Shown here piece by piece: positions 1 through 9,849 of a DNA stretch of 60,000 nucleotides. Origin of the DNA: Adiantum capillus-veneris. Its lineage: Eukaryota > Streptophyta > Polypodiopsida > Polypodiales > Pteridaceae. Where the stretch lies: NCBI GenBank assembly GCA_014529385.2, contig CM043946.1, positions 16,451,077-16,511,076 of the forward strand, in the 5' to 3' direction. The notes under the pieces are model-generated. The model did no database searches. It saw only the letters and a program-made list of their open reading frames with translations, and was not told where the DNA came from. Numbering within the stretch: the stretch's first letter is position 1; every line of letters begins with the position of its first letter. Both the position numbers and the translations under genes were made by a program.

Positions 1-248
1 AGGTTGAGAAGGAGCTCTTGGAGGAGCTTCTTGCCTCAATAACCGGTATTATTTTTCTTTCCGTTCTCCATGAAGGGAACTGCATGGAGGCGAAGCTGGA
101 AATTGCTCTATTTCTTGTTGCTCGACGGTGTTTCATGCTGAGCCGGATTGTAGAGAATGATCATGGATTGTTGTAGCATATGATTTTTCATGGGCTATAG
201 AGAGGTAGACTGTTTGGGTTCCAAGCGTGTTCCCCTTTCCCCCATCCA
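1..248 (+). repeat. Element A 5' LTR, 3' part only
   Basis: Matches 17635-18143 by eye, including the shared blocks 'gagcttcttgcctcaataac' and 'gggctatagagagg'. Similarity stops at a CA dinucleotide on both copies, the expected LTR end. This copy lacks roughly 260 bp present in the other one (about 17822-18086), so one LTR carries a deletion or the other an insertion. Confidence 0.7.
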
Positions 249-254
249 TCTTCT

Positions 255-273
255 GGTGCTTCAACTAAGGAGC
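255..273 (+). other. Candidate primer binding site of element A
   Basis: A TGGTGC-starting stretch lies six bases after the LTR end, where a tRNA primer site belongs. It resembles the candidate site of element B (TGGTGC...AAGGAG in both). I cannot assign the tRNA. Confidence 0.3.
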
Positions 274-308
274 ACACTGATGCTCCGATTTGAAGTTTAA
301 AGTGATGT

Positions 309-824
309 TTGGAAGCTGAGAGACGGTTGACGGAGAGTATTTGGTGGTCGGATTTGAAGCTAGCAGAGATGATGGAGCCAAGTTTTGGTCCCATATTTGT
401 AGATGTTGAAGAACCTGAAGATTGGGAGGGAGATTTTGAATTATGGATGCTATTGATGCATATGTTGACGGATGCGAAAAATCTCCAAACGGTGCCATTG
501 TTGATGTGTGGACGAGCAAAGATTTGGTTCGAAAATCTGAAGCGTGATGATTGAAGTTCATGACAGCAGCTGCAAAGCCATTTTTCTAAAGCGGTTTTTA
601 AGGGTGGTCACTCCGAAAGAGGTTGGTGCAAAGCTGAAAGCAGTATGCCAAGATGTAAGTAAAGATTTTTTGTTTACTTCAAGCAATTTGAAGCATGTTG
701 GATTTAGTTGGAGATTGCCATTGGGGTGAAAGGCAATCAATTCTTGAAGCTGTCAAAATTTCTTGAGTGCCTACATCCAAAGATTAAAGAAAAGGTGGAA
801 TACGATGTTGATACCTATGATCAT
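309..824 (+). pseudogene. Gag relic of element A, first part
   Basis: Decayed retrotransposon Gag, the capsid-type protein that packages element RNA. Fragments in several frames read as a retrotransposon gag domain: FELWM followed by LLMCGRAKIWFENLK, then AIFLKRFL, then FLECLHPKIKEKVEYDV. This order (helix, W-F/Y-x-L, F..RF, late helix) is the usual gag layout. At least two frame changes and stops break it. The last frame is cut at codon level by the insertion of element E1 and resumes on the far side at 14649. There is no zinc knuckle in the surviving part. I judge the family call fairly safe and the gene dead. Confidence 0.6.
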
Positions 825-1415
825 TGTGCGCTTCTTTCCGCACTGTCGAAGCAAGGTACTTGCCGATACACCGTGTGCGAGCCACAAATGGCTCCAAGCA
901 CACAACAAGACTAATCTAGCAAGCTCAAAAGAGGGCAATGGTGTGTCACTCACCGCTCTATGCTCCTGCCGTGGAGGATTCCTCGTCGCGATGAAGAAGA
1001 AGTTGCAGTCGTGCCGCGCTCAACCGCTTCGCCGCCGTCGTGCCTTTGTAATGCTCGATCGCACACACACTCTCCCTCCCTCTCTCTCTCTCTCTCACAT
1101 GCACACACACACGAGGATGTGAAGAAGAAGAAGATGGAGATGGAGATGGAGCAAGAGCACTCTTCTATTGCACAAATGACAGAATGCGTGAATTTTAGGT
1201 TTAGTTGGCTTTTATATGAGCTCACCCCATTCACACTTGGGCGCCCATGCTTAGACAACTAATCCCTTGAATGTCCCAGTTAGAGTGCGCCTCTCATCCG
1301 CGATCACTCTTACCCTTTTCCTATTGGTCCGACAAGCCCGGTACTTGACTCTACCAAATACATAATACACGTCCATCGTAGGTGATGGGGTGTTCGTGAG
1401 CCGTGAGGGTTAACA
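825..1415 (-). repeat. E1 3' LTR
   Basis: Same length as its partner at 14058-14648. The nine differences cluster in the outer parts; the central stretch of roughly 480 bp looks identical. It contains a (CT)n/(AC)n tract. Confidence 0.93.
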
Positions 1416-1425
1416 TGCCCCCCTT
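1416..1425 (-). other. E1 polypurine tract
   Basis: On the - strand AAAGGGGGGCA lies directly before the 3' LTR, the standard place for the primer of plus-strand DNA synthesis. Confidence 0.8.
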
Positions 1426-2830
1426 TCTGATGTAGATTCCGTCCTCAGAAGCTGTTGAGTTGAAGCTCGTTCTTCGAGGTGGAAGAGCATTTGAGATGAA
1501 TGTCCTTAGCCTTCTTCAGTCACTGCAAAATCAAACAACATTGGCACAGTAATTGCATTCTCATAAGTGATTAAAAAGCATATGCAGTTTTAGGTAGACA
1601 ACTTGATTGGTAAAAGAATTTCAAACAATTTGTCAGCAATGAACATTAAATTGCAATGTAATCAAATGCATAAACAGATGTAAAGGTAAAAAATTAAACA
1701 AGTCCGGGGTTGCTAATTTGACGGTCGAAAAGCACTAGAGATCGAATATTAATACCATGGGTAAGCTTCTTAATTTTTTGTGGTCAATTAAGTTGTTTAA
1801 TCGCGAGAGCCAAGTATTCATGTTCGAGGGCTGCTAGAGGCTATATCTAGAAGACCTTGTAGTTAAGCTACCATAAAAGGAATTTCTCATGAAATCATCG
1901 CCTGACTGATTACTTTTTCTTTGACCCCCCAAAGTCTTTTCACAGTGATTCAATTTTGATGTGTGTGCTTATTTTGTATGCCTTGGGTTTTTTGCTTTTC
2001 AAGTAAAAGCGCCCATACTGGGAACCTCTAGGGATCTAGTACCATAGGCAATACATGTGAGTGAAGTACCAAATCAAGCTGAGATTTCTCTTCCAGCTTA
2101 AGATTTTACAGTGTGGCACTTTGATTTTTTGTTTGTTCATTTTCAGCATTTTAATTTTGTAACTTTGGGGGGTCATATAACACTGATACACCTCCCCAGG
2201 CTCATCACACTAGTAAACTCCCTTTATAATACTTAAGCTAAAGGTCAATAGGGTCAAGCCCACTAGAAAGCCCTAGTACATTTCACACAATGCTGCCTAA
2301 ATCGGATTAAGAACCTAAGTAACCATTAATTATTAGGAAGGCATTCCCCATGGTATTAAGAGAAGATTTCTAACACCTAACTTGGTTAACTAGTTTGTCG
2401 GACTGCTTGATTTTTAAACCTAGACAAGTGATTATGACAAAAAATTACATTGAATTAAATGTTTGATACTAAGCAAATGCGGTGAATATTAGGCTACCAA
2501 TCACAATTAAAGCTGACAATCATAGATGCAAAAAAGATAAGGGGCAATGCTAATTGACAAGAAACACCTGTTTGTGTCGATGGTCGTGCTTGATTTGAAG
2601 AGTGAGTCGAGATAAAGATTCCATGAAGGTCCAAATACTACCAATAGCAACACGCTCCTGTACACACTAGGAAACAAAAGGAATACCTCCAGGAGGCACA
2701 TTAGCGGAAAAAGGTACCAACACTTATTGAACACAACAAAAAACATAAGGAACCCTAACCTAATTATTTGCACTCCCCCTAGAGAGTCAAGGGAATAGGA
2801 TATTGTAGAGGTTGGGGGGAAACCCTAAGG
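1426..2830. other. E1 3' untranslated region, no gene seen
   Basis: AT-rich sequence between the last E1 ORF and the polypurine tract. I see no credible coding frame. An 88-codon open frame on the - strand (2507-2773) is hydrophobic and resembles nothing I know. A long 3' region of this kind is common in Athila and Tat elements. Confidence 0.5.
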
Positions 2831-3208
2831 CTAAACCCCTATCTTCGTCGTCGAGATAAACAAAGTCATCATCCATGAGACCATATGTGCCATCCATGTA
2901 TCGTGTAAATTTTCTTCTTCATCATAGGTGCCCATGTTTACTAAGAAGGTCACTAGACGCCTATAGTCATCTTGGTCAAAAGGGTAGGCTTGTGCAATGG
3001 GAGAAACGCTCTCTACTAAGTATGGATCAGACGTGGTCAAGAGACGTATCAGCCATTCTAACTCCTCAAAATTCCTCTCACATGCTAGCGTACCTATCAA
3101 ATCCCATTCACATGCAAGCACTGGAAAGACCATGTGAAATATTTGTGAAAAGTAACGAGGGTACCTCTCACCCAAGGCAGGAGTGGATGACTCTAGCGTA
3201 CTAGCCAT
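2831..3208 (-). CDS. Hypothetical E1 ORF in the env position
   Basis: An open frame of 125 codons from an ATG at 3206-3208, encoding a moderately acidic protein with W-x-x-D and N-F-E-E-L-E segments. It has no signal peptide, membrane segment or domain that I recognise. Its place, downstream of pol and before the polypurine tract, is where Athila-type elements carry env-like or other extra ORFs. A TATA-like box lies about 120 bases upstream. A CAG just before the ATG could also be a splice acceptor, so the ORF may be a spliced exon. Function unknown; it could be fortuitous. Confidence 0.4.
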   Translation of the reverse strand: MASTLESSTPALGERYPRYFSQIFHMVFPVLACEWDLIGTLACERNFEELEWLIRLLTTSDPYLVESVSPIAQAYPFDQDDYRRLVTFLVNMGTYDEEENLHDTWMAHMVSWMMTLFISTTKIGV

Positions 3209-3330
3209 ATCTGTACACGCAAATAGATGATGGTTAGAGTGCAAATATTACAAGGGTCGTGTTCTTGTGCATAATTTGTTTTATGGATATTGCTTTTTTA
3301 CTTTTTTATCTTGTTTTTGTGAGTATAAGG

Positions 3331-3340
3331 CTTTATATAT
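3331..3340 (-). promoter_or_regulatory. Candidate internal TATA box
   Basis: On the - strand the run TATATAAAG sits about 120 bases before the ATG of the small ORF. It could drive a subgenomic-type transcript for that ORF. No other promoter element was identified. Confidence 0.35.
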
Positions 3341-3573
3341 ACATTCCCTAAGATCGGAGATTAAGAGGTCAGGGAGAAAGGTTGAGAGGGAAGTAAGTGA
3401 ATGATGGATGTCCACAAACACTCCCCCGTTCCTTGGGTAGATCATACCGTTTGAAATGATGTCGTCACCCTTTGAAACCAATTGTTCCATTTGGCAATAG
3501 GTGAGGATTTTTGCCAGTAGTTTTCTATTACCCTAGGTGCCTCGTCAAGTTGCAAGGGTGGTAAGGTACTCTC

Positions 3574-4089
3574 TCAGGATCGAACTTGAAGTGGTTCATC
3601 AGGTGATTCTTGAAAACTGGGAGGTGTGGATTCTTTTGTAGCTTCATGGAGGTCCATTACTATAGATGGAGGCTGTGTAGAAGCTTTTACCTCTATGGAT
3701 GTATTACATGAGGAGCTAGAAGCTTCATGGAACTCCCCCCTTCCTGAGCTAGGTGGAATAAATTGGTTTTGCCTTGGAGCCCAAACTAGCTCTGGACTAG
3801 GTGTGTAGCATTCTGTGATCTTTCCCTTCCCACGGTCTGCCATTGGCTTTAGCGTTACACTGTTTGACTCATATGGGTTTGTTGTTGATAGGGAAGGATA
3901 CATTTTACGTTTAGGTACCCAAATTTGCTCATTTCCATCATAGTAGCCTTGGGCTTCTAATAGTTTCTTTGGAATCCATCGTGATTTGGTCTTGACTCTC
4001 CTAGGGCGCGCTCTTGGTTTTCCAGGAAATTTTTTCTTGGAATGGATGGGAGGGTTGAGGTAGTTGGAAGTAAGGCCTTGGGGACCCAT
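3574..4089 (-). CDS. C-terminal WxPK-motif tail of the E1 polyprotein (frame-shifted)
   Basis: Continues the post-integrase protein in another frame and overlaps its end by about 130 bases, so a one-base lesion separates them. It is basic at the start (residues 20-37, many K and R). It then carries one full W-repeat module at residues 37-60: RWIPKKLL, AQGYY, QIWVPK. Another half motif, LVWAPR, lies at about residue 103. With QWVPK at the end of the preceding frame there are four W-x-P-[KR] motifs in about 100 residues. The rest is Ser/Pro-rich and looks disordered. I know no function for the module; the same module is repeated in relic D. Confidence 0.6.
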   Translation of the reverse strand: MGPQGLTSNYLNPPIHSKKKFPGKPRARPRRVKTKSRWIPKKLLEAQGYYDGNEQIWVPKRKMYPSLSTTNPYESNSVTLKPMADRGKGKITECYTPSPELVWAPRQNQFIPPSSGRGEFHEASSSSCNTSIEVKASTQPPSIVMDLHEATKESTPPSFQESPDEPLQVRS

Positions 4090-6593
4090 TGATATGTACT
4101 CTTAGGTCGTGGATGAGTACTTGCAATATTACTGCTTGCTGCAACTACAAGTGTTGAAGTGCTAGGTTCATGGGTAGCAGGCAAAGACGAGTTAACCACC
4201 TTGGCTTGTGAATGTTGGCTATCCTTCAACTTTGCTAGAGTTTGCAACGTAGGTGACTTTGCTTGAATGATAGGGGTAAGAGTCGGTGGTCGCGTCGTGA
4301 CACTAACAGTATCCCAATCAATAGTGCATTTGGTTGCCAACATCCACGTGCGTCGCAGGTTTACGTTGCCTTCCATAGCTCCCGCGGGCATGACTAGAAA
4401 CCTCTGCACTATGCTTCCATTTTCATAGACAACAGGGGTCTGAAGGACTCCAAGAATAGCAGTTTTCTTTTTATTAATGCCCTTGACTTGTATCGTACTC
4501 GGGGATAGGGTCGGTTTCCCTAATTGACACCAAACTCCATAGGATAACAAATTGTGTTTAGCTCCCGTATCTAATAAGGCATTGTATAGTACTTTCCCAT
4601 AGGGGCTATTTAGCTCAATTGGGTATCGTAGGGGTGGCTCAGATTCTAATGAGTCGTCATCTGTGTCCTCGAAAAATGCTTGCGTGATTCCCAGATTAGC
4701 CTCTCGTTGGCGTCTAAGACGTTGTTGTCGTTCTCGAGACTCAACTCTTGCTTGGATTTTTTTAAGCTCTGCTTGTTCCTTGGCAGCCTTCTTTTGATGG
4801 ATGGCTTGCAACTCTTCCTGGCTTAGAGGATCATAATATCTTTTGAATTTACTCCCATTAAGGAATCCAATGGTTTCAACTCCATCTAGAGTCTCCACAT
4901 GAATGGTACCTTGTGAGGTAACTTCACACACTCGATATGGTCCCTTACCAGCATATTTCAATTTCTTCTTTTCATTACGTACCCCGTACATAAGAACTTT
5001 ATCACCAACCTTGATGTCTTTATCCTTTAAATGGCTATCAAACCACTTCTTTCTCCTGTCCTTCTCCACTAGAGCATTTTGCACAGCTAATTGCCTCTCT
5101 TCATCTAGCCTTTCCAGGATATATAATCGCTCCACTAAGGGGTTACCATCCCAACCTTCTTGAGAAGCTACTCGAACACTAGGAATGACAAACTCCCATG
5201 GCATAGCTGCTTCTTGGCCATAGTACACCATCTTAAACGGTGTGCAATTAATAACAACTTTATACGCAGTACGATAATCCCATAAAGCTGATGTAAGCTT
5301 TAGATCCCAATCAGTGCAATGAGCCTTGACTGTCTTTGTCAAAATGGAGATGAGAGTTTTGTTGGTACTCTCAGCTTGGCCATTTGCTTGGGGATAATAG
5401 GGTGTAGACTTGTGGTGTGATATCATGAAGTTTGATGTGAGTTCCTTTATTACTTCATCTATAAAACGAGTTCCATTGTCACTCACAAGTTCAAAGGGGC
5501 ATCCAAAACGTGTGATAATGTTCTCAAAGAGGAACTTATCTGTTGTTTTTGCATCCGCCTTCCGTGTTGCTTTTGCTTCAACCCATTTGGTTACATAGTC
5601 GGTAGCCACAATGATATATCGTGATTGCGTGTTACGTGCAGCCGGACTAATCGGTCCTACAAAGTCTAAGGCCCACTTTTCAAATGGTTGGGTTACCTTG
5701 ATGGGATGTAGAGGCATCCTATCACTTCTTTGTGGCTTCTTGAAGCGTTGGCATTCATCACATCCCTTTGCAAAAAGTGATGCATCCTTAAACAGAGTGG
5801 GCCACCAATAGCCTGACTGTAAGATCTTTCGGGCAGTCAAGTTTCCTGAAAAGTGACCACCAGCTACGCCCATGTGTGCCTCTTGTAGAATATATAAATA
5901 CTCATCCTCGCGGTCACAGCGTCTAAGAACATCATCTTTTCCTCTCTTATAGAGAGTTCCAGCCAGTAAGCAATAGGGTTCGCATTCCTTGATTAATTTT
6001 TGAGCTATATCTTTTTGCAGTTCTTTGGGTGGAAAACCATTAACTAAGAAGTTAACAATCTTTTCACTCCATTCAGGCATTGTCTCAACAATGAACAAAG
6101 GAGTATCAGGCAATTCATCATCAACCCCTGTAGGAGCTTCGCCATTAGGGATACGAGATAAATGATCTGCCATGACATGTTTCCTCCTAGGCCTCACAAC
6201 AACGGTGAAGTCAAACTCAAGAAGAATTAACAACCATCGTGTAATTCGACCTGTGGAACACGGCTTGTTTACCAAATATAGCAATGCTTGATGATCAACA
6301 TAAAACACAAACTTGGTAGCAAGAAGGTAATAGCGAAATTTCTTTACTGCGTAAATCATAGCTAGACCTTCGTGCTCTGTAGTAGTATAGTTCATTTCGG
6401 CATCATTTAATTGGCGACTTGCAAAGCTAATAGGGTAGTCCAATTTATGTTCTCCTGGTTGAGTTAGAACACACCCAATAGCAAAATTTGATGCATCAAT
6501 ATGCACATGAAAAGGTACATTCCAATCAGGTGTTCGCAGGATTGGAGCACTTGTTAGGGCCTTCTTTAATAACTCATAAGATTGATGACATTC
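3957..6593 (-). CDS. pol: E1 RNase H, integrase and second retropepsin (PR2)
   Basis: RNase H comes first (about residues 1-120 counted from 6506): HIDASNF, E46, VDHQ and MADHLSR supply the catalytic acidic residues. Integrase follows, with a zinc-binding HHCC (H211, H218, C249, C252) and a catalytic DD35E triad D281, D343, E379. After the integrase C-terminal domain comes a K/E/R-rich, probably coiled linker (561-606). Then there is a retropepsin-like fold around LLDTGAKHNLLSYGVW (D646), with a later VMPAGA and RRTWM as expected for its C-terminal half. The frame ends with a QWVPK motif. The N-terminal edge is set by a frameshift near 6593 that separates it from RT. A protease after integrase is not part of the usual gypsy order. 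Confidence 0.88.
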   Translation of the reverse strand, partial: ECHQSYELLKKALTSAPILRTPDWNVPFHVHIDASNFAIGCVLTQPGEHKLDYPISFASRQLNDAEMNYTTTEHEGLAMIYAVKKFRYYLLATKFVFYVDHQALLYLVNKPCSTGRITRWLLILLEFDFTVVVRPRRKHVMADHLSRIPNGEAPTGVDDELPDTPLFIVETMPEWSEKIVNFLVNGFPPKELQKDIAQKLIKECEPYCLLAGTLYKRGKDDVLRRCDREDEYLYILQEAHMGVAGGHFSGNLTARKILQSGYWWPTLFKDASLFAKGCDECQRFKKPQRSDRMPLHPIKVTQPFEKWALDFVGPISPAARNTQSRYIIVATDYVTKWVEAKATRKADAKTTDKFLFENIITRFGCPFELVSDNGTRFIDEVIKELTSNFMISHHKSTPYYPQANGQAESTNKTLISILTKTVKAHCTDWDLKLTSALWDYRTAYKVVINCTPFKMVYYGQEAAMPWEFVIPSVRVASQEGWDGNPLVERLYILERLDEERQLAVQNALVEKDRRKKWFDSHLKDKDIKVGDKVLMYGVRNEKKKLKYAGKGPYRVCEVTSQGTIHVETLDGVETIGFLNGSKFKRYYDPLSQEELQAIHQKKAAKEQAELKKIQARVESRERQQRLRRQREANLGITQAFFEDTDDDSLESEPPLRYPIELNSPYGKVLYNALLDTGAKHNLLSYGVWCQLGKPTLSPSTIQVKGINKKKTAILGVLQTPVVYENGSIVQRFLVMPAGAMEGNVNLRRTWMLATKCTIDWDTVSVTTRPPTLTPIIQAKSPTLQTLAKLKDSQHSQAKVVNSSLPATHEPSTSTLVVAASSNIASTHPRPKSTYQWVPKALLPTTSTLPSIPRKNFLENQERALGESRPNHDGFQRNY

Positions 6594-7666
6594 TTCCGCC
6601 AGTGAAACTCGATAAGAAGCTTGTACAATGGACGCGCTATCTTGGCAAAGTTTAAAATAAACCTTCGATAATAACCAACATGGCCCATAAATCTCTGAAC
6701 TCCTTTATAGTTAGTAGGTGGTGGCAAATCGGCAATGGCTTTAATCTTACTCTCATCTGTGGATATCCCGTTCTTGGACACTATATGCCCTAGAATGACT
6801 CCATGCTTAACCCAAAATTGGCATTTGAAAGGGTTCAATGAGATGCGATAAAATCTGCACCTTTCAAATATTTTTCGTAGATATAACAAATGCTTCTCCC
6901 AAGAAGAATAAACACAAAGGTCGTCTAGGAAAGCTTCACAAAACTCCCTTATAAATTCTTTAAACGCAGTGTTTATTAATCGTTGGAATGTAGCAGGGGC
7001 ATTCGTTAAGCCAAAATCCATTACACGAAATGCAAACACTCCAAACTCTGTGATAAAAGCAGTTTTAGCTTGGTCCTCTAATGCAATTGTGATTTGATTG
7101 TAACCAGAGTACCCATCTAGAAAGCTATAAGCTTCCTTGCCCGCAACTCTTTCAAGCACATGTTCTGAATATGGCAAGGGATAATGATCTCTCCTAGTGG
7201 CTGCATTAACTTTCTTGAGGTCCACGCACACTCTTAGTTTCCCATTCTTTTTTGGCACAATGACTATTGGAGAAACCCATTCTGAGTGCTCAATAGGGTA
7301 TATGAATCCACATTGGATAAGTTTTTCAATCTCCTCTTGTACAATTTTGGCGTACTTAGGATTCATTGGATAGGGTCGTTGCTGGACGGGTTTAGCAGTG
7401 TTGATCATGGGAATTGTATGTTGCACCACAGAAGGTGGAACACCCTTCATGTCATGATATGTCCAAGCAAAGATATCCTTGTATTCCTTGAGGAGCTCCT
7501 TAAGTACAGCCTCTTCAATTTCGGTAAGGTCTTGATCAATAAAGACTGGTTTAGACTCCTCACCTAGTTCTGGTAATTCTATTCCTTTAACTACCACTGG
7601 ACCATCATAGACTCCACTGCTTCCATTGGTAGGTATTCGTTGGGCTTTGGCATACACAACCTTTCG
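6566..7666 (-). CDS. pol: E1 reverse transcriptase
   Basis: Copies element RNA into DNA. Residues are counted from 7657. The N-terminal lead-in KDIFAWTYHDM is typical of non-chromoviral gypsy RT. Fingers: WVSPIVIVPKKNGK and RVCVDLKKVNAATRRDHYP. First catalytic Asp: FLDGYSGYNQI (D181). Palm: FLDDLCVYSS (D245, D246). Thumb: GHIVSKNGIS and RFMGHVGYYRRFI. The usual MPFGL reads MDFGL here, a substitution close to the active site. The frame opens directly after a UAG at 7667-7669 that splits it from the protease frame, and closes after a one-base frameshift near 6593. Without those lesions it would be one continuous pol. Confidence 0.92.
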   Translation of the reverse strand, partial: RKVVYAKAQRIPTNGSSGVYDGPVVVKGIELPELGEESKPVFIDQDLTEIEEAVLKELLKEYKDIFAWTYHDMKGVPPSVVQHTIPMINTAKPVQQRPYPMNPKYAKIVQEEIEKLIQCGFIYPIEHSEWVSPIVIVPKKNGKLRVCVDLKKVNAATRRDHYPLPYSEHVLERVAGKEAYSFLDGYSGYNQITIALEDQAKTAFITEFGVFAFRVMDFGLTNAPATFQRLINTAFKEFIREFCEAFLDDLCVYSSWEKHLLYLRKIFERCRFYRISLNPFKCQFWVKHGVILGHIVSKNGISTDESKIKAIADLPPPTNYKGVQRFMGHVGYYRRFILNFAKIARPLYKLLIEFHWRKNVINLMSY

Positions 7667-7669
7667 CTA

Positions 7670-8977
7670 CCCCGTGGTATAAGATTTAAAATGTTCAGGA
7701 GCCGTATGTAAGTCAGCAGGCTCTTGTCCTGACGGAGACCTTTCTTTTAGTTCTGCCTCCTTTTGTTGTTGTGCTAACTCTCGGTTTTGACGTCTTCTTA
7801 TAGTTCGACTCAATTTCGGCTTTGTAACCTCCAATTGAGCGAGGTCAATGGGTCGCGGGTTGCACCACATGACACTCTGGAGATGTTCACCCCAATTGTC
7901 TACTAGCTTTCGATGAGCATCACATGCCCCTAGATAGCTAAACCATTCTGCAGTAGATCTTTCCTTGTTTATCCTAGCTCTTACATTTGCTCGATATCGT
8001 CATCTCTTATATGACCTTTGTTTCTTGTTAAGGTTTTGATTTTGGTAAATGTTTGAACTCGACTCGCTTGATAGGTCTTCGCTTGTATCTTCTTCACTCT
8101 CATATAAATTACCATAGATGGTCGTACTAGACATTGAGTGTTCAGTTTCTATACTTGGCTCACTCGATGTTTCCTCAGGTTCTGAATCCATTTCTCCCTG
8201 AGATTCCGTTTCTGATGTGTATTGGCCTGAAGCCTTTGAGGAATCATCGGTTTCACTCTCAGGTAGGTGTGCCTCTTTCTTATCATCGGATGTTACATGC
8301 GCTACACCTAACATGTTTACTGGTGCAGTGTGTGGTATCTCTTCCCCATCTGGTGTTACCCAGGTTGTTCCTCTAGCTCCCCATGTATCTATAGTTGCCG
8401 CAAGGTGTACCCAATCGACATTGTCTGACTCAGCCATTCCGGGTAGGATATCCATATAAGGAGAGTTCTCCCCAATATCTGTGTCTTTGTTACACGTGTA
8501 ACAATACTGTAATGGAGCTGAGTGAATTGTTGTGTCTGATTGATTATCAATGATGAATTTATTTCCTAGAGGATGCGTTCGACCACTTAAAAGATCAACT
8601 CGAATGACAGAGTCTTGGAACTGTAAGTAGACGTGGTTTTTGGACCAGTCATGCACCATTTTTGCTTCCCTCATGAATGGACACCCTAAGATCATCTCAA
8701 ATGACATAGGATGCTTGGAAAAATCCATAACAATGAAAGTCTGCCTTACCTTGTGTCCCAAGGCCTTGATCCTGAGATCCTTAAGCATTCCAATAGGCGT
8801 AACAATAGATCCATTAGCCATTTTTACCACTACGCTTGTGGCTTCAAGGTGAGGTTGCCCCATAGACTCCCAACAACTCTTTGTCACCATGCTGACTCCC
8901 GCACCACCATCAAGGACTCCCTTTACAGTTAATCCTTTAGTAGTGATTGGCAGAGTAGCATTAGATTCATCACCTTC
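7670..8977 (-). CDS. pro: E1 first protease (PR1) with acidic tail
   Basis: Retropepsin that cleaves the polyprotein. The active-site loop reads VLDGGAGVSMVTK (Asp codon at 8909-8911), with Gly where Ser or Thr is usual. It is followed by VVVKMANGSIVTPIG, TFIVMDF and MILGCPFM, the flap and C-terminal half of plant gypsy proteases. A long Ser/Glu/Asp-rich tail follows, then an Arg-rich stretch. A single in-frame UGA at 8000-8002 interrupts the tail; reading continues openly beyond it to a UAG at 7667-7669. The frame joins the upstream spacer through a one-base shift at about 8978, where the text changes from VNKLG to QYFEGDES. Confidence 0.8.
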
Positions 8978-9849
8978 AAAGTATTGCCCAACTTGTTAAC
9001 GGGTACTTCAATTACAGATTCATGTCCCGCTAGGTCAGATGGTGGTGCTAAATGTTCCTCATCATTCATTACCGAGTCAGGTTTGTTCATATGTGCAAAC
9101 TGTGGTAATCCGGCCTGTAATTCTCCATTGAGGAAGGCTCGAAGAGCTGAGACTAGCTCGGGGTCTTTATATAGTTTGGACATGATGGTGGTTCTAACTT
9201 CTGAAGACATGAAATCCATCAATTTGGCAACATTTAATGGCATCTTGTGGGACGTAGGACCCTGACAAGAGAATGGTGAAGATGGAATCTCCACTTCCTC
9301 AAGGGGGTCGGGCATTCCCTCACCAAACATTCTCTCTAGTAGGAAAGGTGTGTGTCCACTTTCAGATGTCCTATTCTCACTCTCTTCGCGAATGAGACTG
9401 GGTATAGCTAACGGCCTGTAGTTCTTGTGAGGTTGAACTTGTGTGGGAAACACTGTGTCCGACATCTGGATATGTTTGGGTTCAGGTTCTAATGTTCGTT
9501 GAGTTTCTTCCACCAAACCCCTCAGTTGTTGGACTCGTTCAATTTCCACTGTTGGGTTTGGATAGGTTCCAATCTTTCTCTTGCAATCCTCATTTTTTGT
9601 CTCTCGTGGCTTATCTTGGGGGTTCGCAACTGGGTTGTTTAACTTTGAATACTCTTTTGGTGTTCGTCGTAATTCCCTCTCGTGATCCTCCTCACTGGCT
9701 TTTTCCTTTGTAGTAACAGTTTTGGTCTCCGTGGTCTCTATCGAATCTGAGTCATCTTCAGGGTCATTCATATACATGGGATCCTCTCCTGTCCCTATGT
9801 TAGTCTTTGAACTAGGTTTTGAGCTAGAAGCATTAAGGGATTTCTTTCT
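8929..9849 (-). CDS. E1 gag-protease spacer
   Basis: Same frame as Gag, separated from it only by a UGA at 9850-9852. It encodes a charged, low-complexity region (DDSDSIETTETK, EEDHERELRR) followed by a more ordered part with helices (MDFMSSEVRTTIM, DPELVSALRAFLNGELQ). No domain recognised. It ends where the one-base shift into the protease frame occurs, so it is best seen as the linker between nucleocapsid and PR1. Confidence 0.6.
   Translation of the reverse strand, partial: RKKSLNASSSKPSSKTNIGTGEDPMYMNDPEDDSDSIETTETKTVTTKEKASEEDHERELRRTPKEYSKLNNPVANPQDKPRETKNEDCKRKIGTYPNPTVEIERVQQLRGLVEETQRTLEPEPKHIQMSDTVFPTQVQPHKNYRPLAIPSLIREESENRTSESGHTPFLLERMFGEGMPDPLEEVEIPSSPFSCQGPTSHKMPLNVAKLMDFMSSEVRTTIMSKLYKDPELVSALRAFLNGELQAGLPQFAHMNKPDSVMNDEEHLAPPSDLAGHESVIEVPVNKLGNTLKVMNLMLLCQSLLKD

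Noticed and set aside
950-1262. Pair of overlapping 100-codon frames on both strands, repeated exactly at 14183-14495
   Set aside because: They lie in the two LTRs of E1 and exist because of the CT/AC tract and sequence identity.
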